From: Bradyrhizobium erythrophlei | GTDB lineage: Bacteria; Pseudomonadota; Alphaproteobacteria; Rhizobiales; Xanthobacteraceae | Assembly: GCF_900129425.1 (NCBI RefSeq) | Contig: NZ_LT670817.1 | Coordinates: 6,882,001 to 6,946,000, forward strand | Length of the DNA: 64,000 bases | Direction of reading: 5' to 3' | In this document: one piece after another, positions 26,561-35,543 of the stretch | How the letters are laid out: each line of letters starts with the position of its first letter | Numbering within the stretch: position 1 is the first letter of the stretch | The notes under the pieces: model-generated | Told to the model about the DNA's origin: nothing | The model's input: the letters and a program-made list of their open reading frames with translations, nothing else | The model's database searches: none | Program-made: the position numbers and the translations under genes

Positions 26561-27303
26561 CCATCAAAGCCGTCGTGTTCGACGCCTATGGCACACTCTA
26601 CGACGTTCAGTCGGTCGCCGCCGTCACAGAGGAGGCTTTTCCCGGCTATGGCGAGATGATCACGCAGGTCTGGCGCATCAAGCAGCTCGAATACACCTGG
26701 CTGCGTTCGCTGATGCGGCGCTATCAGGATTTTTCGGTCATCACGGCGGATTCGCTGGCCTACACGCTCAGGGTGCTCGGACTGAAACACGACGCCGGCG
26801 TATTCGAGCGCATCATGGAGAAATATCTGCATCTCGATCTTTATCCGGATGCGGCGGCGGCACTTGCGGCGATGCGAGGCCGCAAGCTGGCTATTCTTTC
26901 CAACGGCAGCCCCGGCATGCTCAATGCGCTGGTCCATAACAGCGGTCTCGACCGCGTGCTGGACGCCACCATCAGCATCGACTCCCGGAAAATCTTCAAG
27001 CCTGCGCCCGACGCCTACACCCTGATCGAATCCGTCCTCCGCGTGCCGCCCGCGGAAGTTCTGTTCGTGTCGTCGAACCCATGGGACGCCTGCGGCGCCA
27101 AGGCCTTCGGCCTCAACGTCGCCTGGATCGAACGGGTGACGCCGGAAGCGATGGCGCTGGCTTGCGTCAAAAACGATTCCGTTGCCCCGCTGACGATGTT
27201 CAAGGCGATCCGGACCCAGATGGACGAGTTGGGGCTCGAGCCCGATTATCGCATCCACGCGCTCGCAGAACTGCCCGCCCTGGTCGCGGCTCATGAGTCT
27301 TGA
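26557..27303 (+). CDS. Haloacid dehalogenase, type II
   Basis: 248 residues. HAD superfamily with the cap of L-2-haloacid dehalogenases. Motif I is VVFDAYGTLYD (nucleophile Asp9), motif II ILSNGSPGML, motif III Lys in KIFKPAPDAY, and the acidic motif SSNPWDACGAKAFG. These match true haloacid dehalogenases (hydrolysis of 2-haloalkanoic acids to 2-hydroxy acids) more than HAD phosphatases. It overlaps the preceding hydrolase by ATGA and is followed after two bases by the YbaK gene. Confidence 0.9.
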   Translation: MTIKAVVFDAYGTLYDVQSVAAVTEEAFPGYGEMITQVWRIKQLEYTWLRSLMRRYQDFSVITADSLAYTLRVLGLKHDAGVFERIMEKYLHLDLYPDAAAALAAMRGRKLAILSNGSPGMLNALVHNSGLDRVLDATISIDSRKIFKPAPDAYTLIESVLRVPPAEVLFVSSNPWDACGAKAFGLNVAWIERVTPEAMALACVKNDSVAPLTMFKAIRTQMDELGLEPDYRIHALAELPALVAAHES

Positions 27304-27305
27304 AT

Positions 27306-27773
27306 ATGAGTCTTGAATCGGTGCGCGCGTTCTTCGCCGCAAAGGCGCCCGACATCGCCGTGATCGAATCGCCGATGAGTTCGGCGACGGTGTCGCTGGC
27401 CGCCGAAGCCCATGGCGTCGAGCCCGGCCGGATTGCGAAAACGCTGAGCCTGCGGATCGGCGAGCGCGTGGTGCTGATCGTGGCTGCTGGAACGTCGCGG
27501 ATGGACAACAAGAAAGTGAAGGCGCGCTTCGGCGGCAAGCCGAAGATGCTGGGCCTTCACGAGGTCGCCGAAATCACCGGCCATGAAGTCGGCGGCGTCT
27601 GTCCGTTCGGACTGAAAACGCCGCTGCCGATCTATTGCGACGTGTCGCTGAAGGCATTCGACGAGGTAGTGCCGGCTGCGGGATCGACCCACAGCGCGGT
27701 GCGCATTGCACCGTCGCGAATGGCCGAACTGACCGCCGCCGAATGGGTCGACATCTGCCAGGATCCGTCGTAG
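27306..27773 (+). CDS. YbaK/EbsC aminoacyl-tRNA deacylase family protein
   Basis: 155 residues. The YbaK fold hydrolyses misacylated tRNAs (Cys-tRNA-Pro or Ala-tRNA-Pro). The conserved Lys is in RIAKTLSLRIG, and the typical GGVCPFGL and GSTHSAVRI loops are present. It starts two bases after the HAD stop. The junction is a tandem 13-bp duplication (atgagtcttgaat twice, 27293-27318), so the HAD C-terminus and this N-terminus are encoded by the same sequence in different frames. Confidence 0.88.
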   Translation: MSLESVRAFFAAKAPDIAVIESPMSSATVSLAAEAHGVEPGRIAKTLSLRIGERVVLIVAAGTSRMDNKKVKARFGGKPKMLGLHEVAEITGHEVGGVCPFGLKTPLPIYCDVSLKAFDEVVPAAGSTHSAVRIAPSRMAELTAAEWVDICQDPS

Positions 27774-27785
27774 TGCCCGGCGGTT

Positions 27786-28112
27786 CTATTGGTCGTCGTA
27801 GTCGGGTCTCGGCCGACCGTTGGGCACCGGCTGAGCGTAACGCCGGCGAGGCGCGGCCTGCTCCGGCGCGCTGGCATTCGATTCGAATACCGCCCGGCAC
27901 GGTCCGCTCAGCTGTGCGGTATTTTGCCGAAGGCACGCGACGATCCGGTTGGTGTCCGGTATCTGTTCGCCGCAGAGCCGGAAAACGTCGGGGGTGCAGG
28001 CCAGCTGTTGTTCCAGCGTTCCCCGGTTTTCCTGCGAAAAAGCCGCATCTTGAACGGCGATGCCGCCGGCCACGCCTATCGCAAGACTCAGAACAATTCG
28101 GTGCGCTCTCAT
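27786..28112 (-). CDS. Secreted cysteine-rich-repeat protein
   Basis: 108 residues from ATG 28112 (GAAGGG upstream; the open frame extends further but lacks support). A signal peptide ends near AFSQ. One cysteine-rich unit follows, ACTPDVFRLCGEQIPDTNRI to CLRQN and C-x3-F, with four cysteines spaced as in the bacterial Cys-rich repeat family. The C-terminal tail is rich in Pro, Arg and Asp. Function unknown. It converges with the YbaK gene with 12 bp between. Confidence 0.75.
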   Translation of the reverse strand: MRAHRIVLSLAIGVAGGIAVQDAAFSQENRGTLEQQLACTPDVFRLCGEQIPDTNRIVACLRQNTAQLSGPCRAVFESNASAPEQAAPRRRYAQPVPNGRPRPDYDDQ

Positions 28113-28252
28113 GTCCGACCCTTCTTTCGGATTCACCGGCGGGCATGTTCGCTGTGACAAACTGCTCCACCCGAGGATTGAAAATAAACGGGGCAGGCGA
28201 AGGTTCACACCGGACAACAAAATGTGAAGGCGGACCGCTTCTTTGCGCTGCC

Positions 28253-29239
28253 CTATTCCACCTTGCCGATCTTCTTCACCGCCGCGATCAGGCGCGCGCT
28301 GTCTTCAGTCATAAATTTTGTAAACTCCGGCGCGTCCATGTAGGCGACCGGACTACCCGCGGTCTCGAAGGTTTTTGTCACTTCAGGACTTTTCACCGCT
28401 TGCGCCATCGCTTCGCGCAGCCGCGTCATGATCGGCGCCGGCAGCGCGCTTTGCGCGAACAGCCCGGCCCAGATATAGAATTCGACGTCCTTGTAGCCGA
28501 GTTCCCTGAAGGTCGGCAGATCGGGGAAACTCGCGATCCGCTCCGCGCCCCAGTTCGCGAGCACGCGCATCTTGCCGTCGTCGACCTGCTGCTTCAGCGT
28601 GCCCGGCGCCGACGCCAGCGCCTGTACCGTTCCGCTCATCAACGCGTTGAGCGCGGGGCCGGCACCGCGAAACGGAATGTGCAGCAATTTGATGCCGGCA
28701 CTGGCCGCGAACATTTCCATCGCCACGTGCAGCGTGCCGTAGGGGCCCGACGAGCCGTACGGAATCTGGCCGGGACGCTTTTTGGCGTCGTCGACGAAAT
28801 CCTGCAGGGTCTTCCACGGCGCCGAGGCCGGCACCGCAAGCAAAGTGGGATCGGCGAGCACGCGCGCGACCGGTGCGAATTGCGAGACTTCATAGAGAGG
28901 GGGACGGTCGAACAATCGGTCGGCCTCGGGCAACACCGCAAGCGACGACAGCGTCATCAGCAGGGTGTAGCCATCGGGTTCGGCGCGTGCCGCGGCCGCA
29001 TTGCCGATCGATCCGCCGGCGCCGCCGGCGCGATTGTCGACGACGACCGACTTGCCGAGAATTCGCTCCAGCGACTGCGCCACCGGTCGCGCCGCCAGAT
29101 CGGCCTGCCCGCCAGCCGGGAACGGCACGATCATGGTGACGGTGTGCGACGGCCAGGCGTCAGCATGCGCGGAATTCGAGAGCGCGACCTGCACCATCGG
29201 CAGCGCCGCGGCGGCTTTGAGAAGTTCACGTCGGTTCAT
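28253..29239 (-). CDS. Bug/TctC-family tripartite tricarboxylate transporter binding protein
   Basis: 328 residues with a twin-arginine-like start (MNRRELLKAAAALPMVQVAL) and the Bug signatures IVPFPAGGQADLAARPVA, DNRAGGAGGSIG and PYGTLHVAMEMF. These periplasmic proteins bind small carboxylates. No TctA/TctB membrane genes are next to it, so it may be an orphan binding protein, which is common in this lineage. It lies downstream of a LysR regulator on the same strand. Confidence 0.9.
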   Translation of the reverse strand: MNRRELLKAAAALPMVQVALSNSAHADAWPSHTVTMIVPFPAGGQADLAARPVAQSLERILGKSVVVDNRAGGAGGSIGNAAAARAEPDGYTLLMTLSSLAVLPEADRLFDRPPLYEVSQFAPVARVLADPTLLAVPASAPWKTLQDFVDDAKKRPGQIPYGSSGPYGTLHVAMEMFAASAGIKLLHIPFRGAGPALNALMSGTVQALASAPGTLKQQVDDGKMRVLANWGAERIASFPDLPTFRELGYKDVEFYIWAGLFAQSALPAPIMTRLREAMAQAVKSPEVTKTFETAGSPVAYMDAPEFTKFMTEDSARLIAAVKKIGKVE

Positions 29240-29310
29240 CGGCAGTTTCTCCCCGGAAGGTTTTTGGTTGGTTGTTGGATGTAGCCTTATCGAAGAACGG
29301 TTGCGTCGGC

Positions 29311-29330
29311 AAAGGCGCTTTTGCGCCGTG
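29311..29330 (-). terminator. Possible terminator after the LysR gene
   Basis: Stem ggcgc/gcgcc with a four-base loop (29314-29327), followed on the minus strand by TTT only. It lies just past the LysR stop. The U-run is weak. Confidence 0.35.
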
Positions 29331-29335
29331 CCCGC

Positions 29336-30250
29336 CTACGGAGGCTTTCGCTTCGTCTTCGCAAAATGTTTCGCCAGAAACTCCGCCAGCACCTCGACCC
29401 GCGCCGGGCGCGGGCCGCCTGGCGGCATCACCAGATGCACCGAGCCTTCGGTCTGCTTCCAGTCTTTCAGGATGACTTCCGCCTCGCCCGACGCGATGGC
29501 GTCGCCGACGATGAATTCCGGCAGATCGGCGATGCCGAGCCCGGCCAGCAGCGCCGGCATCAGCGCCTCGCCGTTATTGACGCGCAGCGGGCCCGCGGGG
29601 CGCACGCTGGCCTGTTCGCCGGCGGCGTTGGTGTAGTGCCAGACATCGGGCGTGGAGAGATAGGCATAGCCGAGACATCGATGCTGGGCGAGGTGCATCG
29701 GATGGGTCGGGCGGCCGTGGCGATCGAGATAGGCGGGCGAAGCCACGGTGTAGCGCGGCATCGCGCACAGCCGCCGTGCGATCAGCGATGAATCCGGCAG
29801 GCTCGCGATCCGCAGGCCCGCGTCGAACCCCTCCCCGACCAGGTCCACCATGGCATCGCCGAGGTGAAGGTCGATCGTGACGTCGGGATACTGCTTTAGA
29901 AATTCCGGCAGGATCGGCGCTACCGCCATCACCCCGAACGTCATGGGCACGGCGAGCCGCACCAGTCCGCGCGGCATCACCGATTGCGCCAGCGCCTCGT
30001 TCTCGGCCGCCTCGCCATCAGCCAGCAGGCGCGCGGCCCGCTCCGACAGTTTTTGCCCGGCATCGGTCAAGGCGAGCCGACGCGAGGTGCGGTTGAACAG
30101 CCGCGCGCCGAGCCGCTCCTCCAGCCGGCTGACCGCCTTGGACACTGTCGCCTTGGACAGCGCCAGCTCGGTCGCAGTAGCGGCAAACGACCGTAATTCC
30201 ACGACTTTTGCAAAGATCGCGAGGCCTTCGAAATCGGGGAGTTTTGCCAT
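29336..30250 (-). CDS. LysR-family transcriptional regulator
   Basis: 304 residues. The N-terminal winged helix-turn-helix is at residues 1-65 (FAKVVELRSFAATATELALSKATVSKAVSRLEERLGARLFNRTSRR). The effector domain of the PBP2_CrgA type starts near residue 92 (RGLVRLAVPMTFG). It is divergent from the pirin gene with 119 bp between, containing an inverted repeat at 30277-30306, so it probably controls pirin, itself, or both. Effector unknown. Confidence 0.92.
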   Translation of the reverse strand: MAKLPDFEGLAIFAKVVELRSFAATATELALSKATVSKAVSRLEERLGARLFNRTSRRLALTDAGQKLSERAARLLADGEAAENEALAQSVMPRGLVRLAVPMTFGVMAVAPILPEFLKQYPDVTIDLHLGDAMVDLVGEGFDAGLRIASLPDSSLIARRLCAMPRYTVASPAYLDRHGRPTHPMHLAQHRCLGYAYLSTPDVWHYTNAAGEQASVRPAGPLRVNNGEALMPALLAGLGIADLPEFIVGDAIASGEAEVILKDWKQTEGSVHLVMPPGGPRPARVEVLAEFLAKHFAKTKRKPP

Positions 30251-30276
30251 TCGGCACCCATTCTATTGGAGCAAAT

Positions 30277-30306
30277 ATAGAAACAATGGATTTCAATAGT
30301 TTCTAT
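30277..30306. promoter_or_regulatory. Inverted repeat between LysR and pirin genes
   Basis: atagaaac and gtttctat are perfect 8-bp arms separated by 14 bases, in the 119-bp divergent intergenic region. Spacing and position suit a LysR-type operator, though it lacks the exact T-N11-A core. Confidence 0.5.
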
Positions 30307-30369
30307 TTATACCCTCAAGGCGAGCGCATATCCAGACTTCAACGGAAATTCAATCCAAGGAAACATCCC

Positions 30370-31068
30370 ATGATCGAACTCAGACCTTTTGCAAAACTCG
30401 GCAGCGCCGACCACGGCTGGCTCAAAGCCAGGCATCACTTCTCATTCGGTAGCCACTATGACCCCGGCAACACGGGCCACGGCTCGCTGCGGGTGTGGAA
30501 CGACGACGAGATCGCGCCCAACACCGGCTTTCCCGCGCACCCCCATGCCAACATGGAAATCATCACCTATGTCCGCGAAGGCGCGATCACCCATCAAGAC
30601 AGTCTCGGCAACAAGGGCCGTACTGAAGCCGGCGACGTTCAAGTGATGAGCGCCGGGACCGGCGTGCGTCACTCCGAATACAATCTGGAGCCGACCAAGA
30701 CAAAAATCTTCCAGATCTGGATCGAGCCGACCACGCAAGGCGGCCAGCCGACCTGGGGCGCCAAGCCGTTTCCGAAGTCGGATCGCTCCGGCAATTTCGT
30801 CACCATCGCCAGCGGATTTAAGTGCGATAACGACGCGCTGCCGATCCGCGCCGATGCACGCGTGCTCGCCACCACGCTGAAGGCTGGCGAGAGCGCGGAG
30901 TACGCGCCGGGCAAGACCCGCAACCTCTATCTGGTGCCGGCGGCCGGCAGCGTCGACGTCAACGGCGTGCGGGTCAAAGCCCGGGACGGCGTGGCGATCC
31001 GCGACGAGGCACGGCTCAGGATCACCGCACTGGAAGATTCCGAACTGGTGCTCGTCGACGCGGCGTGA
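30370..31068 (+). CDS. Pirin family protein
   Basis: 232 residues from ATG 30370 (AAGGAAA upstream). A bicupin of the bacterial pirin/YhhW type. Metal ligands are in HPHANMEIITYVREG (two His, one Glu) and GTGVRHSEYN. YhhW-type pirins can show quercetinase activity; the substrate here is unknown. Divergent LysR control is likely. Longer open frame upstream of 30370 has no supporting features. Confidence 0.9.
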   Translation: MIELRPFAKLGSADHGWLKARHHFSFGSHYDPGNTGHGSLRVWNDDEIAPNTGFPAHPHANMEIITYVREGAITHQDSLGNKGRTEAGDVQVMSAGTGVRHSEYNLEPTKTKIFQIWIEPTTQGGQPTWGAKPFPKSDRSGNFVTIASGFKCDNDALPIRADARVLATTLKAGESAEYAPGKTRNLYLVPAAGSVDVNGVRVKARDGVAIRDEARLRITALEDSELVLVDAA

Positions 31069-31080
31069 CCTCACGTTTTC

Positions 31081-31109
31081 GTCATGGCCGGAGCAAATCC
31101 GGCCATGAC
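31081..31109 (+). terminator. Hairpin after the pirin gene
   Basis: A 12-bp perfect stem, gtcatggccgga and tccggccatgac, with a five-base loop, 12 bp past the pirin stop. There is no U-run, so it may be a palindromic repeat rather than an intrinsic terminator. Confidence 0.45.
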
Positions 31110-31165
31110 GACCGAATTAGTTTGCAACCCCTCTCCCACCCCAACCTGCTCCCTGGAGACCAACC

Positions 31166-31765
31166 ATGACAAAAGTTCTTGTGCTGTATTATTCCGCCTA
31201 CGGTCACATCGAGACGATGGCGAATGCCGTCGCCGAGGGTGCCCGCGAAGCCGGCGCTACCGTCGACGTCAAGCGGGTGCCCGAATTGGTGCCGCCGGAA
31301 GTCGCAAAGGCGTCGTACTACAAGCTCGACCAGGCGGCGCCTGTGGCCAAGGTCGAAGACCTCGCCAATTACGACGCCGTCATTGTCGGTACCGGCACCC
31401 GCTTTGGCCGCATGGCCTCGCAAATGGCGAATTTTCTCGACCAGGCCGGCGGTCTCTGGCTCAAGGGCGCGCTGCACGGCAAGGTCGGCGGCGCCTTCAC
31501 CTCGACCGCGAGCCAACACGGCGGCCAGGAGACCACGCTGTTCTCCATCATCACCAATCTCCTGCATTTCGGCATGACCATCGTCGGCCTGAATTACGGT
31601 TTTTCGGGCCAGTTGGAACTCAATGACGTCACCGGCGGTTCGCCCTACGGCGCCACCACGATTGCGGGCGGCGATGGCAGCCGCAAGCCAACCGAAAACG
31701 AACTCGCCGGCGCGCGCTATCAAGGACGCGTGATCGCGGAGACGGCGAAAAAACTGCATGGCTGA
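31166..31765 (+). CDS. wrbA: NAD(P)H:quinone oxidoreductase, type IV
   Basis: 199 residues, the usual WrbA length. Flavodoxin-like fold with the FMN phosphate loop YYSAYGHIETMA, the tetramer-forming GTGTRFGRMASQMANFLD segment, and FTSTASQHGGQETTL. It reduces quinones by two electrons, limiting redox stress. Gene follows pirin on the same strand after 97 bp, so the pair may respond to related oxidative or quinone signals. Confidence 0.95.
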   Translation: MTKVLVLYYSAYGHIETMANAVAEGAREAGATVDVKRVPELVPPEVAKASYYKLDQAAPVAKVEDLANYDAVIVGTGTRFGRMASQMANFLDQAGGLWLKGALHGKVGGAFTSTASQHGGQETTLFSIITNLLHFGMTIVGLNYGFSGQLELNDVTGGSPYGATTIAGGDGSRKPTENELAGARYQGRVIAETAKKLHG

Positions 31766-31818
31766 TGCGAAGCGGGCGGCATTCTCTTTCGCGAGTGCCG
31801 CCCCATCTAGATCATGGG

Positions 31819-31965
31819 ATGAAGGACTTCGCCATGATCGAACTTCTCTTTATCTATGAGATGGCCCGCAACCCGGTACGGGCCGTCACGCGGCGCTGGT
31901 GGTGCCGCAGCCTGTTCCGCGCCTCGCGCGGCAAGCGCCGCTGTCCGGAAGGCCCCGGTTCATGA
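31819..31965 (+). CDS. Possible small basic protein
   Basis: 48 residues, MKDFAMIELLFIYEMARNP then an arginine-rich tail (RRWWCRSLFRASRGKRR). There is no clear ribosome binding site for either of the two candidate ATGs. The family is not recognised; it may be spurious. Confidence 0.25.
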   Translation: MKDFAMIELLFIYEMARNPVRAVTRRWWCRSLFRASRGKRRCPEGPGS

Positions 31966-32061
31966 CCCGTTGCCGCGTCCGGACCATCGCTGCCTGAAGG
32001 CGGCGGAACCAGACGGCGTTGGCGCAGTTGGGTCACGCGCATCCGCGCCTGGAGATTCGCA

Positions 32062-32238
32062 ATGTCCAACAAAACAGCTCCCAAAGACACTGAGCAAAAA
32101 TCCGCCACGCCGCATCCCGGCATGATGGGCGACGGAACCGAGGAGCAAAACCTCGATCAGCCTGGAAATCCCGCCGCCCGCATCAAGAAAGACGAAGTCG
32201 ACGCCGCCTTCAGCAAGGACACGGCCAAGACAAAATAA
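32062..32238 (+). CDS. Small hydrophilic protein
   Basis: 58 residues, MSNKTAPKDTEQKSATPHPG then acidic and Lys-rich, ending AFSKDTAKTK. It is highly charged with no hydrophobic core and probably disordered. GGAG lies seven bases before the ATG. Codon use is typical of the genome. The family is not named, but it looks like small stress-associated proteins of rhizobia. Confidence 0.6.
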   Translation: MSNKTAPKDTEQKSATPHPGMMGDGTEEQNLDQPGNPAARIKKDEVDAAFSKDTAKTK

Positions 32239-32342
32239 CGCAGGCATCCCCAACTGCCGTGAGTTCGCATATAAAGGCCGGGCCGGATCGCGCCCGGCCT
32301 TGTCATGTCGGGAATGCCGATGACCGAATGTTACGGTGACGG

Positions 32343-33302
32343 ATGAGCAACGCCCCGCAAATCTCCCCGCAACTCCCTTGGCCGGAATTGCCGACCGCGG
32401 CGTGGCGCGAGACCTATGCGACACTGCAGCTATGGACCCAGATCGCCGGCAAGATTCGGCTGGTGCGTACCCCATGGCTGAATCATTCCTGGCACGTCGC
32501 GCTGTACGTCACTGCGCGCGGCCTGACCACCTCGCCGATCCCGGACAATATCAGGACATTCCAGATCGACTTCGACTTCATCGATCATGCCTTGCGGATT
32601 TCGACCAGCGATGGCGCCACGCGTGAGTTCGCTTTGGCCGGACAATCGGTCGCGAGTTTTTACGCCGCCGTCATGGCCGCGCTGGCGGATCTCGGCATTC
32701 ACATCGAAATCGACGAGATACCCAACGAGTTGCCGGAGCCGATCCGCTTCTCGCAAGACACCCAGCACGCTTCCTACGATCCGGACGCGGTGCGGCGCTT
32801 TTTCCAAATCCTTGTCAACGCTGACCGCGTGTTCAAGCAATTCCGCACCGGCTTCCTCGGCAAGGCCAGCCCGGTGCATTTCTTCTGGGGCAGTTTTGAT
32901 CTTGCGGTGACGCGCTTTTCGGGGCGACGAGCGCCTCGGCATCCCGGCGGGGTACCTCACCTTTCCGATGATGTCGCCTGCGAGGCCTATTCGCACGAGG
33001 TGAGCAGCGCCGGTTTCTGGCCGGGCAGTGGCGCGATCGACTATCCCGCGTTTTATTCCTATGCCTATCCCGAACCGCCGGGCTTCCGCACCACACGGGT
33101 GCGGCCGGACGCGGCGTTCTTCAGCGAAGCGCTCGGTGAATTCATCCTGCCCTACGATGCTGTGCGTACCGCCGCGGCGCCGGACCAGGCACTGCTCGAA
33201 TTCCTGCAAAGCACCTATGAGGCCGCCGCCGACGCCGCGAAATGGGATCGCGACTCGCTGGAATGCCCTCTGGGCCAGCCCGGCGTAGTACGGCAGGTTT
33301 AG
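32343..33302 (+). CDS. DUF5996 family protein
   Basis: 319 residues. The N-terminal part matches my recollection of DUF5996: WPELPTAAWRETYATLQLWTQIAGKIRL, then NHSWHVALYVTARGLTTSPIP. A conserved HFFWGSFDLAVTRFSGRRAP block follows near residue 185. No membrane segment. Function unknown. It is a single gene between a small protein and a repeat. Confidence 0.8.
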   Translation: MSNAPQISPQLPWPELPTAAWRETYATLQLWTQIAGKIRLVRTPWLNHSWHVALYVTARGLTTSPIPDNIRTFQIDFDFIDHALRISTSDGATREFALAGQSVASFYAAVMAALADLGIHIEIDEIPNELPEPIRFSQDTQHASYDPDAVRRFFQILVNADRVFKQFRTGFLGKASPVHFFWGSFDLAVTRFSGRRAPRHPGGVPHLSDDVACEAYSHEVSSAGFWPGSGAIDYPAFYSYAYPEPPGFRTTRVRPDAAFFSEALGEFILPYDAVRTAAAPDQALLEFLQSTYEAAADAAKWDRDSLECPLGQPGVVRQV

Positions 33303-33315
33303 TACCGTTAGGCCG

Positions 33316-33369
33316 CAACCCCTCACCCGCCGCTGCGCGCCGACCTCTCCCACAGGGAGAGGTGAAGCG
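33316..33369. repeat. Dispersed palindromic repeat, partial copy D
   Basis: A short relic of the family: cccctcacccgccgctgcgcgccgacctctccc joined to the cctctccc-aca-gggagagg hairpin. The ctaaagcg termini are missing. Confidence 0.55.
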
Positions 33370-33402
33370 AGGTTCGCTGTACGAATTCAATGAGAAATAA
33401 AT

Positions 33403-34590
33403 TCAATTCTCTTCGCGCGAGGGCGGCCGGCCGAGCGCGCGAACGATCAAGGCATGGAGTCGCGGATGGCGGCGAAGTTCGCGCGCGGCGCGATCGCGCA
33501 GGACATAGGGCCATCCGCGCCAGCTCAGCGCCGCCGTGAGATCGATCAGGGCAAGCGGCGCCACGCCGAACCGGCGCTTGTAGGCATAATTGCCGATGCT
33601 GAAATCGAACTGCCTGACGCCATCCCTGTGCAGGGCGGCCATGGTGCGCCCGATGATCAGCCGGCCCGGCGAACACTTCGACCACTTCTCGCCTGCATTG
33701 CTGATACGCACCATGACGTAGCGCGAACCGCCGCGGATGCCGAGCAAGGTCGCAACGACCTCGTCGCCGACGGTCAGCGCCGACAATACGGCATACCCGC
33801 CGCCGAGGTTTTCGCCGACCAGCTGGCGGTAGAACGCGGCGCAGGTCTCGTCATTGAGAATGAAATTCAGTCCCAGGTGTTGCATCCGCGCGCTCTGCTG
33901 CATCTCCATCGTCGAAAGCACGCGCAGCGCTTGATTCCGATCGGTGACGATCTGAAATGCGGCTTCGGGATCGCGCGTAAACACCCGCCAGCTCCGCTCC
34001 AGCTCCTTGCGGACGGTTCTTCCCAGCGAATAGCGGTAGGTGTCGAAATCATCGCCTGTGGCCACGACATTGCCGTTCAGCGGACAGGGATTTGCACCGG
34101 CGAGCAGCGTCAGCGGATTGGGCTTGCCGTCGAGATCATGCGGCATCTTGCGCAGGCGAATGAGATCGGCCCCGCCGGGCATCCGCCGCAGCGCCGCCTT
34201 CAGATCGCGCCACAGGCCGCTTGCCGCCGTGGCATCGCGCGGCGCGGCGGCACCCAGCAAAGGCGCGTTGTAATCGGTAAGCGCGAGGTCGGCGAATTCG
34301 ACGATCCGGATGCCGCTCTGCCGTCTGCGGATCAGCGGCAACAGCACGACCTGTTTGCCGGTCGCCACATCCGAGACGATGGCGATCAACGGCTCGACCT
34401 GATCGGTGCCGGCGAAGGCGGCATACCACGCGTCCAGCCAGCGTGGGTCCTGGAACAGCGTCGAGGGGATGGCATCGTTCCAACGCGCCACGGCCTGTTT
34501 CCAGTCGTGCACAAACTCGACCCGGAATCCGGCCGCGCGCAAGATTTCCCGCGCGCCCAGATCCCCGGCCTCTGCCCCCAACACCGTCAT
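33403..34590 (-). CDS. CelD/FemAB-like GNAT acyltransferase (BioF2-like)
   Basis: 395 residues. Tandem GNAT-like folds of the CelD/FemAB class: ALFQDPRWLDAWYAAF-type N-terminal block and a C-terminal domain with RLIIGRTMAALHRDGVRQFDFSIGNYAYKRRFG, which is the recognisable signature. Such proteins occur in cellulose and exopolysaccharide loci and are thought to transfer acyl or aminoacyl groups, but few are characterised. It is the last gene of a minus-strand pair with the cupin-like gene 17 bp upstream. Confidence 0.8.
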   Translation of the reverse strand: MTVLGAEAGDLGAREILRAAGFRVEFVHDWKQAVARWNDAIPSTLFQDPRWLDAWYAAFAGTDQVEPLIAIVSDVATGKQVVLLPLIRRRQSGIRIVEFADLALTDYNAPLLGAAAPRDATAASGLWRDLKAALRRMPGGADLIRLRKMPHDLDGKPNPLTLLAGANPCPLNGNVVATGDDFDTYRYSLGRTVRKELERSWRVFTRDPEAAFQIVTDRNQALRVLSTMEMQQSARMQHLGLNFILNDETCAAFYRQLVGENLGGGYAVLSALTVGDEVVATLLGIRGGSRYVMVRISNAGEKWSKCSPGRLIIGRTMAALHRDGVRQFDFSIGNYAYKRRFGVAPLALIDLTAALSWRGWPYVLRDRAARELRRHPRLHALIVRALGRPPSREEN

Positions 34591-34607
34591 TTCCAGGTTC
34601 AGTTCCT

Positions 34608-35543
34608 TCAGGCTGCCTTCGGCAGATCGACGATCTTGCCCGACACGGCGGCGTCGAGCCGGAACTCGGTCGGACGACGTGCCTGGCGCTGGCGTTTGAC
34701 CCAGCCGCTATCGCGATACAGTTTTTGCAGCACCGCCTTGGCGAAGTATGACGGGCCCCGCGGATTGCGGCTCTTCGGCTGATAGCCGAAACGAAGCCGC
34801 AACAGGCCGTTGGCGAGATTGACGATCCCGGCGCGCCGTATCGGATCGTTGGTATAGGAGACGGTCATTGAAACGCTGAAGGTGTCGAGATTTTCCACGC
34901 GATGCGGCGCGTTCAGCTGCCAGTTCAGCATCTGGCCCGGTCCGATATCGAACACTTTGGCGTGGCTGTCGTACCAGGACTCATAGGGGATATCGACCTC
35001 GACGTTATAGACGGCGACGTCTTCCAGCATCTTCGGCGTGAGGAACGGCGCCGTGTTCGGGTAGACATAAACCCGCTTGCGGCCGACGATCTGCACCAGC
35101 GCCTGCCCCGGCAGGTCGAAATGATAATACACCTGCGCATCCGGCGCCGAGATCAGGATGCTCTCCTGATGGTCCCGCGCACTGAAGCCCGGAACTTTCG
35201 CCCCGACCTCCTCGAACATGCCATCCAGCATGTTGCGGTAACGGCGATCGACCGCGCCGACGTCACGCATATTGAGCCAGAGTCCGCCGCGAGAAATCGC
35301 GTCGATGACCTGGTGACCGCTGAGATTGCCGATCTCGCCCTCGCGCCAGACGCGGGCGGACCCACGGGCGCCGGTCTGCACCAGGCTGTAATGCTCGCGC
35401 GGATAGTTCTCGATCAGCCTGGCCAGTTGGTCGGGAGAAAACAGCGGTGACTTGTGCATGTCATGCGCCAGCTGGATCGGCTGGTGGCCCCACAATGCCG
35501 AATGGGTCTCGTCCCAGTCGCTAAAAACCTTGTTCGTCGTCAT
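34608..35543 (-). CDS. Cupin/JmjC-like protein of the polysaccharide locus
   Basis: 311 residues from ATG 35543 (CAGGAG upstream). The core is a double-stranded beta-helix: YYHFDLPGQALVQIVGRKRVYVYP provides an H-x-D pair, and NWQLNAPHRVEN a distal His, the 2-His-1-carboxylate set of Fe(II)/2-oxoglutarate or JmjC-like oxygenases. No separate signal peptide. It pairs with the CelD-like gene downstream. Hydroxylation or a structural role in glycan modification is an inference. Confidence 0.7.
   Translation of the reverse strand: MTTNKVFSDWDETHSALWGHQPIQLAHDMHKSPLFSPDQLARLIENYPREHYSLVQTGARGSARVWREGEIGNLSGHQVIDAISRGGLWLNMRDVGAVDRRYRNMLDGMFEEVGAKVPGFSARDHQESILISAPDAQVYYHFDLPGQALVQIVGRKRVYVYPNTAPFLTPKMLEDVAVYNVEVDIPYESWYDSHAKVFDIGPGQMLNWQLNAPHRVENLDTFSVSMTVSYTNDPIRRAGIVNLANGLLRLRFGYQPKSRNPRGPSYFAKAVLQKLYRDSGWVKRQRQARRPTEFRLDAAVSGKIVDLPKAA

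Noticed and set aside
27635..29284. A long plus-strand frame covering the Cys-rich and Bug genes
   Set aside because: The minus-strand products have signal peptides and family signatures; the plus frame is Arg-rich shadow sequence.
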